Shown: positions 35,272 to 45,606, numbered from the stretch's first letter. The stretch is 64,000 nucleotides of DNA from VYFG01 sp965204165 (GCA_965204165.1 OZ241969.1:1612001-1676000), one strand, 5' to 3'. Numbers and translations are program-made. The notes: a model not told the origin generated them from the letters alone.

Positions 35272-36084
35272 ATGAATACCCCTTCAACAGCTGACATGTC
35301 CGTGGAACTGGAACTTGTCGGGAACATGGTCAGGGAGGCTGGTGACCTGCTGGTCGGCCTGCGCCCGAAGCTGCCGGATATCGGGATACACGGGAAGGGA
35401 CCATTCGACCTGGTATCGGATGCCGACATGGCGTCACACGAACTCATCTCGCGCAGGATTCTCGAACGTTTTCCCCGCGACAGAATTCTTTCGGAAGAAG
35501 GCGCCGACGTGGACCACCGCGTTGGGCGATGCTGGATTGTCGATCCGCTGGACGGGACCGCGAATTTCCTGCATGGGCAGGATCATGTCTCCGTGTCTGT
35601 TGCCCTGTACGTGGAGGGGCAGCCGAAAGTGGCGGCCGTACGTGCCCCCTTTTTCGATCAGACCTACTGGGCGGCCTCCGGCCAGGGTGCCTTCCGAGAC
35701 GGTCAGCTGCTGGAGCCGGGTCCGGCGGTGCCTCCCGAACGGGCGCTGATCGGCGTGGGGTTTCCGGCGGACCGGTCGGGGATTGGCCCGCTGATCGACC
35801 GGTTACATCCTCTGTTGCGGGAGTTCGGCGATATCCGCCGGTTGGCCTCGCCGGCGCTGGATATCTGCTGGGTGGCGGACGGTCGCCTGGACGCTTTCCT
35901 GGACTCAGTGAAGATCTGGGACATCGCTGCCGCCGGCCTGATCGCCGCCGAAACCGGCCTGGCGGTCCAGTGTGTCGAGGAGGACATTCGGGAACCGGAA
36001 CCCCCGGCCGGCCGGAGCTACCTGGTGGCGCCGGAACGGCTGGCACAGGGGATACTCGCCGCAATTTCAGGAGATCGGCGGTAA
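35272..36084 (+). CDS. Inositol monophosphatase-family phosphatase
   Basis: 270 residues from the ATG at 35272. Metal-binding motifs are intact: LSEEGAD (about residues 75-81), WIVDPLDGTANFLHG (about 90-104) and the C-terminal WDIAAAGLIAAETG. Members include SuhB, histidinol phosphatase HisN and 3'-phosphoadenosine phosphatase CysQ, and the sequence does not decide among them. It is convergent with the quinone oxidoreductase gene downstream. Confidence 0.88.
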   Translation: MNTPSTADMSVELELVGNMVREAGDLLVGLRPKLPDIGIHGKGPFDLVSDADMASHELISRRILERFPRDRILSEEGADVDHRVGRCWIVDPLDGTANFLHGQDHVSVSVALYVEGQPKVAAVRAPFFDQTYWAASGQGAFRDGQLLEPGPAVPPERALIGVGFPADRSGIGPLIDRLHPLLREFGDIRRLASPALDICWVADGRLDAFLDSVKIWDIAAAGLIAAETGLAVQCVEEDIREPEPPAGRSYLVAPERLAQGILAAISGDRR

Positions 36085-36128
36085 CCGGGCTTCAGGAGAC
36101 CGGGGCGACACCGGGTGCGCCGGCGGGC

Positions 36129-37118
36129 TCAGGGCACCAGCACCGTTGCCCCGAGGGTGCGGCCGCTTTCGATGGCCGCATGTGCCTTGACCGCGTCACT
36201 GAGCGGATAGACATAGTTGACGTTGGCGTCCAGCGTGCCGTTGCCGATTGCCCGGAACAGGTCTTCCGCCGCCCATTCCAGGTCCTCGCGCTTCGCGACG
36301 TAGTGCATGATGGCGGGCCGGGTGATGAACAGGGAACCCCTGCGGCCGAGATCCTGGATGATGTCGATGGGATCCGGCGGGCCCGACACATGGCCGTAGG
36401 CCGCGCAGACCCCCATGGGCCGAAGGCTGTCCAGTGAATCCTGGAGCGTATCCCTGCCGATGGCCTCGTAGACGACGGCGGCCCCCTCGCCGTCGGTGAC
36501 CTCCCGGACCCGTTCGACAAAGCTCTCTTCCGACCGGATCACGGGATGGTGGCAGCCCGCCATCCTGGCGGCTTCCGCCTTTTCCCCGGTGCTGACGGTG
36601 CCGACGATGGTGGCGCCCAGTGCCCGGGCCCACTGGCAGAGGATGAGACCCATGCCCCCGGCCGCGGCGTGCACCAGGATGGTATCCCCCGGCTTCACCC
36701 GGTAGGTGCGGTGCAGCAGGTAATGGGCCGTCATGCCCTTCATCAGCAGCGCCGCGACCTGCCGGTCATCGAGTTCCGGCGGAAGGTGCAGCAGCTTGTC
36801 TGCCGGATAGTTTCGCACTTCGGCGTAGCTGCCAAGGGGCGGGATTCCATAGGCGACCCGGTCTCCCGTGCTGAATCCGGTGACGTCGGCTCCGATCGCC
36901 TCCACGATGCCGACCCCCTCGAATCCGATGACCACCGGACAGGGCTGCACGGGCCAGGGATGGGAGATGCCTCCGCGATGGTAGGTATCGGCAAAATTCA
37001 CCCCGACCGCCGTGTGCCGGAGGCGGACCTCGCCGGAGGCCGGGTCCGGGACCGCCCATTCCTGCCACTGCATCACTTCCGGTGGCCCGAGCTGATGGAT
37101 TACCTGTGCCTTGGACAT
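36129..37118 (-). CDS. NAD(P)H:quinone oxidoreductase, zeta-crystallin type
   Basis: 329 residues of the zinc-free medium-chain dehydrogenase family. The NADPH fold is visible as ILVHAAAGGMGLILCQWARA near residues 145-165, and the N-terminal GVNFADTYHRGG is typical of QorA. No catalytic zinc cysteines are seen. It lies 57 bases downstream of doeA on the same strand and might be co-transcribed with it. A role in ectoine catabolism is not expected from known pathways. Confidence 0.9.
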   Translation of the reverse strand: MSKAQVIHQLGPPEVMQWQEWAVPDPASGEVRLRHTAVGVNFADTYHRGGISHPWPVQPCPVVIGFEGVGIVEAIGADVTGFSTGDRVAYGIPPLGSYAEVRNYPADKLLHLPPELDDRQVAALLMKGMTAHYLLHRTYRVKPGDTILVHAAAGGMGLILCQWARALGATIVGTVSTGEKAEAARMAGCHHPVIRSEESFVERVREVTDGEGAAVVYEAIGRDTLQDSLDSLRPMGVCAAYGHVSGPPDPIDIIQDLGRRGSLFITRPAIMHYVAKREDLEWAAEDLFRAIGNGTLDANVNYVYPLSDAVKAHAAIESGRTLGATVLVP

Positions 37119-37175
37119 GGTTCGAATACCGTGGGGTTTGTTGACTGTTTGGTCTGGCTTCCCGGGGGATCCGGA

Positions 37176-38363
37176 TCAGTCCTTGACCACCAGCTTCCGG
37201 GGCACGTTCGCCAGGCATTCCGGGCCGTCGCTGCCGATCACGATGCTCTCGGTGATCTCGAAGCCCCAGTCCTCCATCCAGAGCCCGGTCATGAAATGGA
37301 ATGCCATGTTCTCCTCGAGCACGGTGCGGTCTCTGGGTCGCAGCGACATGGTGCGTTCGCCCCAGTCCGGGGGATAGGAAAGCCCGATGGAATAGCCGGC
37401 GCGGTTGTCCTTGGTGATGCCGTATTTCTCCAGCACCGCGAAGAAGGCATTGGCGATATCCTCGCAGAGGTTGCCCGCTCTTGCCGCCTCGAGCCCCGCT
37501 TCCATTCCCTCGAGCACCGCCTGTTCCGCGTTCAGGAAGGTCCTTGTCGGCTTGCCGAGGAATACGGTGCGGGACAGCGGGCAATGGTAGCGGTGGACCA
37601 CGCCGGCGACTTCGAAGAACGTGCCCTCGCCGCTTTTCATCGGCCGGTCATCCCAGGTGAGATGCGGCGCGGCGGCGTCGGAGCCGGACGGCAGCAGGGG
37701 CACGAAGGCAGGGTAGTCCCCGCCGGCGCCGATGTCGCTGTCGTAGCGCAGCGCCGCATCGTAGATCTCTGCCACCAGGTCGCATTTGCGTATTCCGGGC
37801 TCGATCTTTTCAACGATCCGGGCATGTATCCGCTCGACAATTCTCGCCGCGCTTCGCATGTAGGCAAGCTCCTGCCCGGATTTCACCGCGCGCTGCCAGT
37901 TCACCAACCCGGTGGCGTCGGCGAACGACGTGTCCGGCAGGTGTGCCTGGAGCGAGGCGTTGGCCGCCGCCGAAAACCAGTAGTTGTCCATTTCCACGCC
38001 GATGCGGCAACGGTCCAAGCCCCGCTCGCGGATGCAGTCGGAGAGGAAGTCCATGGGGTGACGTTCGGTGGACTGCACGTAATGGTCGGCGTAGCCGATG
38101 ATGTCATCTTCCGACATGAAGCAGGTCCGCCTGGCACCATTGGCATCCTGTGAGCGGCCGTACCACACCGGTTCGCCCTCCATGCCGAGCAGCACGCACT
38201 GGTGCACATAGAACGACCACCCGTCGTAGCCGGTAAGCCAGGCCATGTTGGACGGGTCGGAAACGATGATCAGGTCGAGACCCTGCACGGCCATGGCCTC
38301 GCGGGTTTTCCTGATGCGGGCGCCGTATTCCTCACGGGAAAAATGGAGCCTTGGTCCGGTCAT
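37176..38363 (-). CDS. doeA: Ectoine hydrolase DoeA
   Basis: 395 residues from the ATG at 38363 (MTGPRLHFSREEYGARIRKT). It is a creatinase/prolidase-fold (M24) protein. The N-terminal ANMAWLTGYDGWSFYVHQCV-like segment and GRSQDANGARRTCF match DoeA, which opens the ectoine ring to N-acetyl-diaminobutyrate. The C-terminal half holds YPPDWGERTMSLRPRD and ENMAFHFMTGLWMEDWGFEI. With doeB in the same window, ectoine use as carbon and nitrogen source is well supported. DoeC and DoeD are not in the window. Confidence 0.88.
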   Translation of the reverse strand: MTGPRLHFSREEYGARIRKTREAMAVQGLDLIIVSDPSNMAWLTGYDGWSFYVHQCVLLGMEGEPVWYGRSQDANGARRTCFMSEDDIIGYADHYVQSTERHPMDFLSDCIRERGLDRCRIGVEMDNYWFSAAANASLQAHLPDTSFADATGLVNWQRAVKSGQELAYMRSAARIVERIHARIVEKIEPGIRKCDLVAEIYDAALRYDSDIGAGGDYPAFVPLLPSGSDAAAPHLTWDDRPMKSGEGTFFEVAGVVHRYHCPLSRTVFLGKPTRTFLNAEQAVLEGMEAGLEAARAGNLCEDIANAFFAVLEKYGITKDNRAGYSIGLSYPPDWGERTMSLRPRDRTVLEENMAFHFMTGLWMEDWGFEITESIVIGSDGPECLANVPRKLVVKD

Positions 38364-38456
38364 GGCAGATACGGGCAAGTGGTCTGAGGGATCGACAGGA
38401 TAACCCGCACCGGTGATCCGTTCCACCGGGCAGGGACTACCGGTTACAGCCGGGAC

Positions 38457-39653
38457 TCAGGAACTACCCGTCGCCATGACTGCCACGATCCTGTGGGCAG
38501 TGACATAGAGGGCAAGTCCGACAACTGAAAGGCCCACCAGTAGCCAAAGTACCAGGCCGTAGCCGCCGATCTCCCAGAGCAAGGCGCCGACAAAAGGCGC
38601 CAATGCGCTGCCGCACAGGTACAGCAGGGCAAGGCCACCGGACTTGGCGCCGAAGCCGGCCTGTCCCAGGAGGTCCCGTGCAATCACCGGCCTGATGATG
38701 CTGACGATACCGTAGCTGCCGCCGAAGAAGGCCACGAAAATCACCACCAGTACGGGTATGTCGCCGGCGCCGATGAGCAGCACTATGGACAGCCCCATCA
38801 GCACGAAGGTCGAAACCGCGATGCCGTGGTTGGACACGTGCCGGTCCGCCGCAACCATCACGAGCCTGCCCGCCACCTGCATCGGACCGATGAGGGAAGC
38901 CGCGAACACCGCCACTTCCGGGTGTACGCCCCGTTCATTCAGGATCGGCAGCAGGTGATGCAGCGCGACGCCGTGGATCACGGCGAGAAGGGCCATGCCG
39001 ATGCCGAGAAACCAGAACACGGGGCTTGCGAGCAGGCTTCCCGAACCGGCGTGTGCAGTTGCCAGGGGATCCATCCGTCCGGCCTCCGCACCCGATTCCA
39101 GCATACGGGCGCCGAACCAGAGTATCGGTGCGCCGGCCAGGGCCACTGCCAGGGCGGCTACCCGAAGGGCGATCCGCCAGCCGAAGGCCTCGGCCAGCAT
39201 GTGGGCGGAAGGGAAGCTGACGGCGCCGGCGAATCCGGCAATCAGGGTGATGAGGACGATCGACTGCTTTGCCCGCGCACCCCGGGCGCGGGTGACGATG
39301 GCGAAACAGGGTTCGTAGAGACAACCCGCCAGGCTGACTCCGATCACCGACCACAGGAAGAGAAACTGCCAGTATTGCTGCACGAACGAGCAGGCAAACA
39401 GGGCCCCGCTGCCAAGCAGGGCGCAGCCCGCCATCAGGGATGCCCCCTGACCCCGGTCGATCATCCGCCCAGCAGGCACCGCCGCCACGGCGGAAACGAA
39501 TACCGACAGAGTAATGGCGGCGGTGAGTTCCGCCTTGGACCAGCCAAGATCCTGTTCCCAGCGCAACAGCAGCGCGGGAAAGATGTAGTAGAGCCCCGCC
39601 CAGGTGAAAACCTGGCCGATGGCCATGGACAGGATGGCTTTGTCTGGTTTCAT
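38457..39653 (-). CDS. MFS transporter
   Basis: 398 residues from the ATG at 39653 with about twelve hydrophobic segments. Between helices 2 and 3 lies PAGRMIDRGQGASLMAGCAL, the MFS loop signature region. An internal hydrophilic loop (ARMLESGAEAGRMDPLATAH) separates the two halves. It lies 93 bases upstream of doeA on the same strand. The substrate is unknown; ectoine or a related solute is a guess. Confidence 0.88.
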   Translation of the reverse strand: MKPDKAILSMAIGQVFTWAGLYYIFPALLLRWEQDLGWSKAELTAAITLSVFVSAVAAVPAGRMIDRGQGASLMAGCALLGSGALFACSFVQQYWQFLFLWSVIGVSLAGCLYEPCFAIVTRARGARAKQSIVLITLIAGFAGAVSFPSAHMLAEAFGWRIALRVAALAVALAGAPILWFGARMLESGAEAGRMDPLATAHAGSGSLLASPVFWFLGIGMALLAVIHGVALHHLLPILNERGVHPEVAVFAASLIGPMQVAGRLVMVAADRHVSNHGIAVSTFVLMGLSIVLLIGAGDIPVLVVIFVAFFGGSYGIVSIIRPVIARDLLGQAGFGAKSGGLALLYLCGSALAPFVGALLWEIGGYGLVLWLLVGLSVVGLALYVTAHRIVAVMATGSS

Positions 39654-39911
39654 GGGCTGAACCGGTTGGCTCCATGCTTCTACCACATTTTCCCGTCCCG
39701 GAAGGAGCCGATTCCGGTCCCTGCCTGCCGGTGCCGGGCGGCTCCCGGCCCCGCCCGGCAGGAACCACGGGACCGAAACAGTGTCGAATGCCCGTGGTAC
39801 GCCATCGGGCGAGACTTGAGTTTCACGTCAAATCCCGCACAATCCGGTTATCAACAGCCGCCCCGGAACTGCCGAACCGTTCCGGACTTCCAGGAAGAAC
39901 AGGGAAATTTC

Positions 39912-41759
39912 ATGAACAAGCTCTTGCGAAACACAAGCCTGCCGACTGCGACGGCAATTGCGCTTGCCCTTGCATCCGTGACTGCGATCCCCGGCACCGC
40001 GGCCGCCCAGGACAACGTCGTCAAGAAATGGGCCATCGCCGAATTCGGGGAGCCGCTGTACGCCGGCGGCATCGAACACTTCCCCTACGCCAATCCCGAC
40101 GCCCCCAAGGGCGGCCGGGTGGTGCTGAGCGATTTCGGCTCCTTTGACACGTTGAATTTCTACGTCCTGAAGGGCGAGTGGCCGGGCAGTATCGGTGTGG
40201 TGTACGACGACCTGATGACGGGGTCCGCGGATGAGATCGACGGCCTGTACGGGCTGATCGCGGAAACGGTGGAGTATCCTGAGGACAGGAGCTGGGCGAT
40301 CTTCAACCTGCGCAAGGAGGCGGTCTATCATGACGGCGCGCCGATCGTCGCCCGGGATTTCGTCTTTGCGCTGGAAACCATCAAGGAGCACGGCCGCGCC
40401 TTCATCAAGTCGTTCTACGAGGACGTCGAAAGCGCGGAGGCGCTGTCGGACAGGCGCCTCAAGTTCAATTTCAAGACCACCGGCAGCATGAAGCCCATCA
40501 CCATCGCCGCGGGCATGTCGCCGCTGCCGGTACACTACTGGGAGGACAAGGACGTGACCGCGTCCACCCTGGAGCCGCCGCTGACCAGCGGTCCCTACCG
40601 GGTCAAGGAACTGGATCCCGGGCGCTCCATCACGTATGAGCGGGTGAAGGACTACTGGGCCAGGGACCTCCCCGTGAAGCGCGGCCTGAACAACATCGAC
40701 GAGATCCGGTACGAGTACTACCGGGACCTGACCGTGGAATTCGAGGCCTTCAAGGCCGGGGAAATCGATTTCCGCTCCGAGAACAGCGCCAAGCGCTGGA
40801 TGACGGAATACGACATCAAGCCGGTGGAGGACGGACGCGTTGTCCGCGAGGAGATCCCGAGAAAAAGCCCCCGGGGCATGGGCGGCTACTTCTTCAACCT
40901 GAAGCGGGAAAAGTTCAGCGACATCCGCGTTCGCGAGGCCATCATGACCCTGTATGATTTCGAGGCCATCCAGCGGACCCTTTTGTACGGCCAGTACCGG
41001 CGCATCGACAGCTATTTCCCCAATTCCGACTACGGCGCGACCGGTGAGCCCACGGCCGCGGAACAGGCCATCCTCCAGCCCTTCGCGGGCGAGTTGCCGG
41101 AAGGGACGCTCCAGAAGGCCTTCATTCCGCCGAAAACCGATGGCAGCGGCCGCGACCGCAAGAATCTCCGGCGCGCCCTAGGGCTGTTCAAGCAGGCCGG
41201 CTGGGGGCTGAAGGAGGGGAAGCTGGTTTCCGAGGGCACCGGCGAACAGCTCCAGGTTGCGCTCATGACCGCGTACCCGGAAAGCCAGCGGCTCGCGCTG
41301 CCTTTCGTCGAGAGCCTGAAGCGGGCCGGCATCGATGCCTCCATCCGCCTCGTGGACACCTCCCAGTGGCGTACCCGGATCTACGACTACGACTTTGATC
41401 TCTGGGTCGGCGGGCTCAATTTCTTTCCCCCGCCGGGCACCGAACTGCGAAGCTTCTTCGGCTCCGAATCGGCGGATATCCGGGGCGGCAACTCCGGCGG
41501 CATCAAGAACCCTGTGGTGGATGCGATCATAGAACAGATCATCGTGGCAAGGGACCTCGAGACCCTGCAGAACAGTACCCGGGCGCTGGACCGGGTCCTG
41601 CTGTGGAACCATTACGCGGTGCCGACGTACTTCAACGACGAGTTCTGGGTCGCCTACTGGAACCGCTTCGGATTCCCCGGGCAGCGGCCCGTGTACAGCG
41701 TGGGATTCCCCGGCGCCTGGTGGGTGGACACGGAAAAGGACGCCGCGCTGGAGCGCTGA
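39912..41759 (+). CDS. yejA: YejA-like peptide/microcin-type ABC transporter binding protein
   Basis: 615 residues, an SBP family 5 protein. The start at 39912 yields a signal peptide (MNKLLRNTSLPTATAIALAL, cleavage near TAAAQDN). Family features are YPEDRSWAIFNLRKEAVYHDG and SLTSGPYRV-type lobes, with GGYFFNLKREKFSDIRVREA near residue 320. YejA delivers oligopeptides, including microcin C in E. coli, to YejBEF. It is the first gene of a four-gene yej operon. Confidence 0.92.
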   Translation: MNKLLRNTSLPTATAIALALASVTAIPGTAAAQDNVVKKWAIAEFGEPLYAGGIEHFPYANPDAPKGGRVVLSDFGSFDTLNFYVLKGEWPGSIGVVYDDLMTGSADEIDGLYGLIAETVEYPEDRSWAIFNLRKEAVYHDGAPIVARDFVFALETIKEHGRAFIKSFYEDVESAEALSDRRLKFNFKTTGSMKPITIAAGMSPLPVHYWEDKDVTASTLEPPLTSGPYRVKELDPGRSITYERVKDYWARDLPVKRGLNNIDEIRYEYYRDLTVEFEAFKAGEIDFRSENSAKRWMTEYDIKPVEDGRVVREEIPRKSPRGMGGYFFNLKREKFSDIRVREAIMTLYDFEAIQRTLLYGQYRRIDSYFPNSDYGATGEPTAAEQAILQPFAGELPEGTLQKAFIPPKTDGSGRDRKNLRRALGLFKQAGWGLKEGKLVSEGTGEQLQVALMTAYPESQRLALPFVESLKRAGIDASIRLVDTSQWRTRIYDYDFDLWVGGLNFFPPPGTELRSFFGSESADIRGGNSGGIKNPVVDAIIEQIIVARDLETLQNSTRALDRVLLWNHYAVPTYFNDEFWVAYWNRFGFPGQRPVYSVGFPGAWWVDTEKDAALER

Positions 41760-41791
41760 CGGCAGGGGGACGCTGACCGGTCAACCAGGCA

Positions 41792-42901
41792 ATGCTGGCC
41801 TATATCATCCGTCGCCTGCTGCTGGTGATTCCGACGCTGCTGGGAATCATGGTGGTGAATTTCGCCATCATCCAGTTCGCGCCCGGAGGTCCCGTGGAGC
41901 AGGCCATCGCGGAATTCCAGGGCCATGGCGCCGACGCCACCAGCCGCTTTTCCGGTACCGGTGCGGACATCCAGGGCGGCGGGAGCGAGCCGGTGGCGGG
42001 CGGGGGGCAGGGCGTCAGCAAGTATCGCGGCGCCCAGGGGCTGCGCCCCGAGATCATCGCCGAGATCGAAAAGCAGTTCGGCTTCGACCGGCCCGCCCAC
42101 GAGCGTTTCCTCAAGATGATCGGCGACTACCTGCGGTTCGATTTCGGGGAGAGCTACTACAGCAACAAGCGGGTGGTCGACCTGGTCCTCGAGAAGATGC
42201 CGGTGTCGATCTCCCTCGGCCTGTGGACCACGGTGATCACCTACCTGGTCTCCATCCCGCTCGGCATCCGAAAGGCGGTGTACGACGATTCCCGTTTCGA
42301 CACCTGGACCAGCGGGCTGATCGTGGCGGGCTACGCGATCCCCGGCTTCCTCTTCGCCATCCTGCTGATCGTGCTGTTTGCGGGAGGGCGCTACTTCGAC
42401 ATCTTTCCGCTGCGCGGCCTCACCTCGGAGGGCTGGGACGACTTTCCCCTGTGGAAGCAGATCCTGGATTATCTCTGGCACATCACCCTGCCGGTGGCGG
42501 CCATGGTGATCGGCAGTTTCGCCACGCTGACTATGCTGACCAAGAATTCGTTCCTGGACCAGATCAAGCTGCAGTACGTGCTGACCGCACGGGCCAAGGG
42601 CCTGGATGAGCAAAGAGTGCTCTACGGCCATGTCTTCCGCAACGCGATGCTGATCGTCATCGCCGGGTTCCCGGCGCTGTTCATCAGCATCCTGTTCACC
42701 GGCTCCCTGCTGATCGAGGTGATCTTCTCCCTGGACGGCCTGGGTCTGCTGGGATTCGAGGCGGCCATCAACCGGGACTACCCGGTCATGTTCGCGACCC
42801 TGTATTTCTTTACGCTCATCGGGCTGTTGCTGCAGATCGTGCGTGACGTGCTCTACACCATCGTGGACCCGCGCATCGACTTCGAATCCAGGGCGGTGTG
42901 A
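41792..42901 (+). CDS. yejB: ABC transporter permease YejB
   Basis: 369 residues. The N-terminal MLAYIIRRLLLVIPTLLGIM is the DppB/YejB-type first helix. A hydrophilic insertion after residue 40, rich in Gly, Ala and charged residues (about 40-85), is characteristic of YejB compared with DppB. The coupling loop is seen in RAKGLDEQRVLYGHVFRNAM. Its stop overlaps the yejE start (TGATG). Confidence 0.94.
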   Translation: MLAYIIRRLLLVIPTLLGIMVVNFAIIQFAPGGPVEQAIAEFQGHGADATSRFSGTGADIQGGGSEPVAGGGQGVSKYRGAQGLRPEIIAEIEKQFGFDRPAHERFLKMIGDYLRFDFGESYYSNKRVVDLVLEKMPVSISLGLWTTVITYLVSIPLGIRKAVYDDSRFDTWTSGLIVAGYAIPGFLFAILLIVLFAGGRYFDIFPLRGLTSEGWDDFPLWKQILDYLWHITLPVAAMVIGSFATLTMLTKNSFLDQIKLQYVLTARAKGLDEQRVLYGHVFRNAMLIVIAGFPALFISILFTGSLLIEVIFSLDGLGLLGFEAAINRDYPVMFATLYFFTLIGLLLQIVRDVLYTIVDPRIDFESRAV

Positions 42902-43968
42902 TGGAAGCGGCGGCGGAGCACTATTCGGGCAGGGTGCTCGGTTTCCGGGTGACTCCCATCAACCTGCGTCGCTGGGAGAATTTCAGGCGCAACCGGCGCG
43001 GCTACTGGTCGCTCTGGATCTTCACGGTGCTGTTCGTGCTGACGCTGGGCGCGGAACTGATCGCCAATGACCGGCCGGTGCTGGTCCGTTATGACGGCGG
43101 CTTCTACATGCCCGTGTTCAAGACGTATCCGGAAACCGTGTTCGGCGGCGAGTTCGAGCTCGAGGCCGACTACCGCGACCCCTACATCCAGGGACTGATC
43201 GAGGAAAGGGGCTGGATTCTCTGGCCCCCGATCCCGTACTCCTACGACACCATCGACTACGAACTCGAGGTTCCGGCGCCGGCGCCGCCCTCGGCCCGGC
43301 ACTGGCTCGGCACCGATGACCAGGCCCGAGACGTGCTCGCCCGGGTCGTCTACGGGTTCCGCATATCCATCCTGTTCGGACTCATCCTGACGGCGCTGAG
43401 TTCGGTGGTCGGCATCGCCGCCGGGGCGGTACAGGGATACTTCGGCGGAACGCTGGATCTCATGATGCAGCGATTCATCGAAATCTGGGAGGGGCTCCCC
43501 GTCCTGTATCTCCTGATCATCATGGCGGCGGTGATCACCCCGGGCTTCTACAGCCTCCTGGCGCTGATGCTGCTGTTTTCCTGGACCGGGCTCGTGGCCG
43601 TGGTGCGGGCGGAGTTCCTGCGTGCGCGCAACTTCGAGTACATCCGCGCCGCCCGGGCCCTGGGAGTCGGCGACCGGACCATCATGTTCCGGCATATCCT
43701 GCCCAACGCGATGGTGGCCACCCTGACCTTCATGCCGTTCATCCTGAGTGGCTCCGTGACCACGCTCACCAGCCTGGATTTCCTCGGCTTCGGCCTTCCG
43801 GTGGGCTCGCCTTCGCTCGGAGAAATGCTGAACCAGGGCAAGAACAACCTGCAGGCCCCGTGGCTCGGCATCACCAGCTTCGTGGTCATCGGCCTCATGC
43901 TCTCCCTGCTGGTGTTCATCGGCGAGGGCGTGCGGGACGCCTTCGATCCGAGGAAGCTGTTCAAATGA
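42901..43968 (+). CDS. yejE: ABC transporter permease YejE
   Basis: 355 residues from the ATG at 42901 overlapping the yejB stop. The long periplasmic loop after the first helix (about residues 55-130, including GFYMPVFKTYPETVFGGEF) is a known YejE feature, followed by LGTDDQARDVLARVVYGFRI. The coupling loop is AARALGVGDRTIMFRHILPN. Its stop overlaps the yejF start by four bases (ATGA). Confidence 0.94.
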   Translation: MEAAAEHYSGRVLGFRVTPINLRRWENFRRNRRGYWSLWIFTVLFVLTLGAELIANDRPVLVRYDGGFYMPVFKTYPETVFGGEFELEADYRDPYIQGLIEERGWILWPPIPYSYDTIDYELEVPAPAPPSARHWLGTDDQARDVLARVVYGFRISILFGLILTALSSVVGIAAGAVQGYFGGTLDLMMQRFIEIWEGLPVLYLLIIMAAVITPGFYSLLALMLLFSWTGLVAVVRAEFLRARNFEYIRAARALGVGDRTIMFRHILPNAMVATLTFMPFILSGSVTTLTSLDFLGFGLPVGSPSLGEMLNQGKNNLQAPWLGITSFVVIGLMLSLLVFIGEGVRDAFDPRKLFK

Positions 43969-45590
43969 CGGTCGTCGGCGACAGGCCCGTGCTGGAGGTG
44001 GAGGACCTGTCGGTCAGCTTCCACGTCCGGCAGGACAACAGGCAAGTCATCTCCGACGTGGTGAAGGATGTCACCTTCGATCTCCATGCCGGCGAGACCC
44101 TGGCCCTGGTGGGGGAGTCGGGCTCCGGCAAATCCCTGACAGCCCTGTCGATCCTGCAGCTTCTGCCCTATCCCCAGGCATTCCATCCCACGGGCTCCGT
44201 GCGCTACAAGGAAACCGACCTGGTCGGGGCGTCGACGGAAACCCTCCAGCGCATCCGCGGCAACGACATCTCCATGATCTTCCAGGAGCCGATGACCGCG
44301 CTCAACCCGCTGCACATGATCCAGAAGCAGGTCGCCGAGTCACTGGCGCTGCACCAGGGCATCACCGGGGACAGTGCCCGGGACAAGATCATCGAACTGC
44401 TGAACCAGGTGGGGATCCATGATCCGGAGTCCCGCCTCGGGGCGTATCCGCACCAGCTCTCCGGCGGCCAGCGCCAGCGGGTGATGATCGCCATGGCCCT
44501 GGCAAACCTGCCGGAGATCCTGTTGGCGGACGAACCCACCACGGCGCTGGACGTGACCGTGCAGGCGAGGATCCTGGCCCTCCTGAAGGAGATCCAGCGC
44601 GACAACAACCTCGGAATCCTGCTCATCACCCATGACCTCAACATGGTGCGCAGGGTGGCGGACCGCGTCCTGGTGATGCAGGACGGCCGCATGGTGGAGC
44701 GCGGCCCGACGACGCGGATCTTCACGGCGCCGAAGGAGGATTACACGCGGCTCCTGCTGTCGGCGGAACCCCCGGAAAGGAGCCCGCCGGAGGCCGCCGG
44801 GGAGCGCATTGTCGAGGCGGAGCATCTCAGGATCTGGTTTCCCATCCGGCGCGGCATCCTGCGGCGCACCGTGGGCCATGTGAAGGCGGTCAACGACGCC
44901 ACTCTGGCGCTCAAGCCGGGCCACACCCTCGGCATCGTGGGGGAGTCCGGCTCCGGCAAGACCACCCTGGCCCTGGCGCTCATGCGCCTCATCCATTCCG
45001 AGGGCAGGATGGCCTTCATGGGCCGCGACATGCGCGCGGTGGAAGGTGCCGAACTCAAGGCCATGCGCCGGCAATTGCAGATGGTGTTCCAGGATCCCTA
45101 CGGCTCGCTGTCGCCGCGGATGCCCATCAGCGAGATCGTCAGCGAGGGACTGGACGCCCATGGCCTGATGACCGACCCGGAAGCGCGGGACCGGCGGGTG
45201 GTGGAGATTCTCGGGGAAGTGGAGATCGATCCCGGGGCGCGGTTCCGCTATCCCCACGAGTTTTCCGGCGGCCAGAGACAGCGCATCGCCATCGCCCGGG
45301 CGCTGATCCTGGAGCCCAGGGTGCTGTTTCTCGACGAACCCACTTCCGCGCTGGACAGGACCGTGCAGGTGCAGGTGCTGGAACTGCTGAACCGCATCCA
45401 GCGGGAGCACAACCTGTCCTACGTGTTCATCTCCCATGACCTGTCGGTGGTCCGGGCCATCGCCGACGACCTGATCGTGATGAAGTCCGGGGACGTGGTG
45501 GAGCAGGGCGGTGCCTCGGGGATTTTCGAAAACCCGGAGCACGAATACACGAGAACCCTGCTGGAAGCGGCCTTCAGGCTGGCATCATGA
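43965..45590 (+). CDS. yejF: ABC transporter duplicated ATPase YejF
   Basis: 541 residues containing two complete nucleotide-binding domains. Walker A GESGSGKS/T occurs near residues 47 and 325; signatures LSGGQRQRVMIAMAL and FSGGQRQRIAIARAL follow, and Walker B ends in LADEPTTALDV and LDEPTSALDR. This tandem layout is typical of YejF. It energises the YejBE channel. Confidence 0.95.
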   Translation: MTVVGDRPVLEVEDLSVSFHVRQDNRQVISDVVKDVTFDLHAGETLALVGESGSGKSLTALSILQLLPYPQAFHPTGSVRYKETDLVGASTETLQRIRGNDISMIFQEPMTALNPLHMIQKQVAESLALHQGITGDSARDKIIELLNQVGIHDPESRLGAYPHQLSGGQRQRVMIAMALANLPEILLADEPTTALDVTVQARILALLKEIQRDNNLGILLITHDLNMVRRVADRVLVMQDGRMVERGPTTRIFTAPKEDYTRLLLSAEPPERSPPEAAGERIVEAEHLRIWFPIRRGILRRTVGHVKAVNDATLALKPGHTLGIVGESGSGKTTLALALMRLIHSEGRMAFMGRDMRAVEGAELKAMRRQLQMVFQDPYGSLSPRMPISEIVSEGLDAHGLMTDPEARDRRVVEILGEVEIDPGARFRYPHEFSGGQRQRIAIARALILEPRVLFLDEPTSALDRTVQVQVLELLNRIQREHNLSYVFISHDLSVVRAIADDLIVMKSGDVVEQGGASGIFENPEHEYTRTLLEAAFRLAS

Positions 45591-45606
45591 CCGGACGGTT
45601 TGCCTC

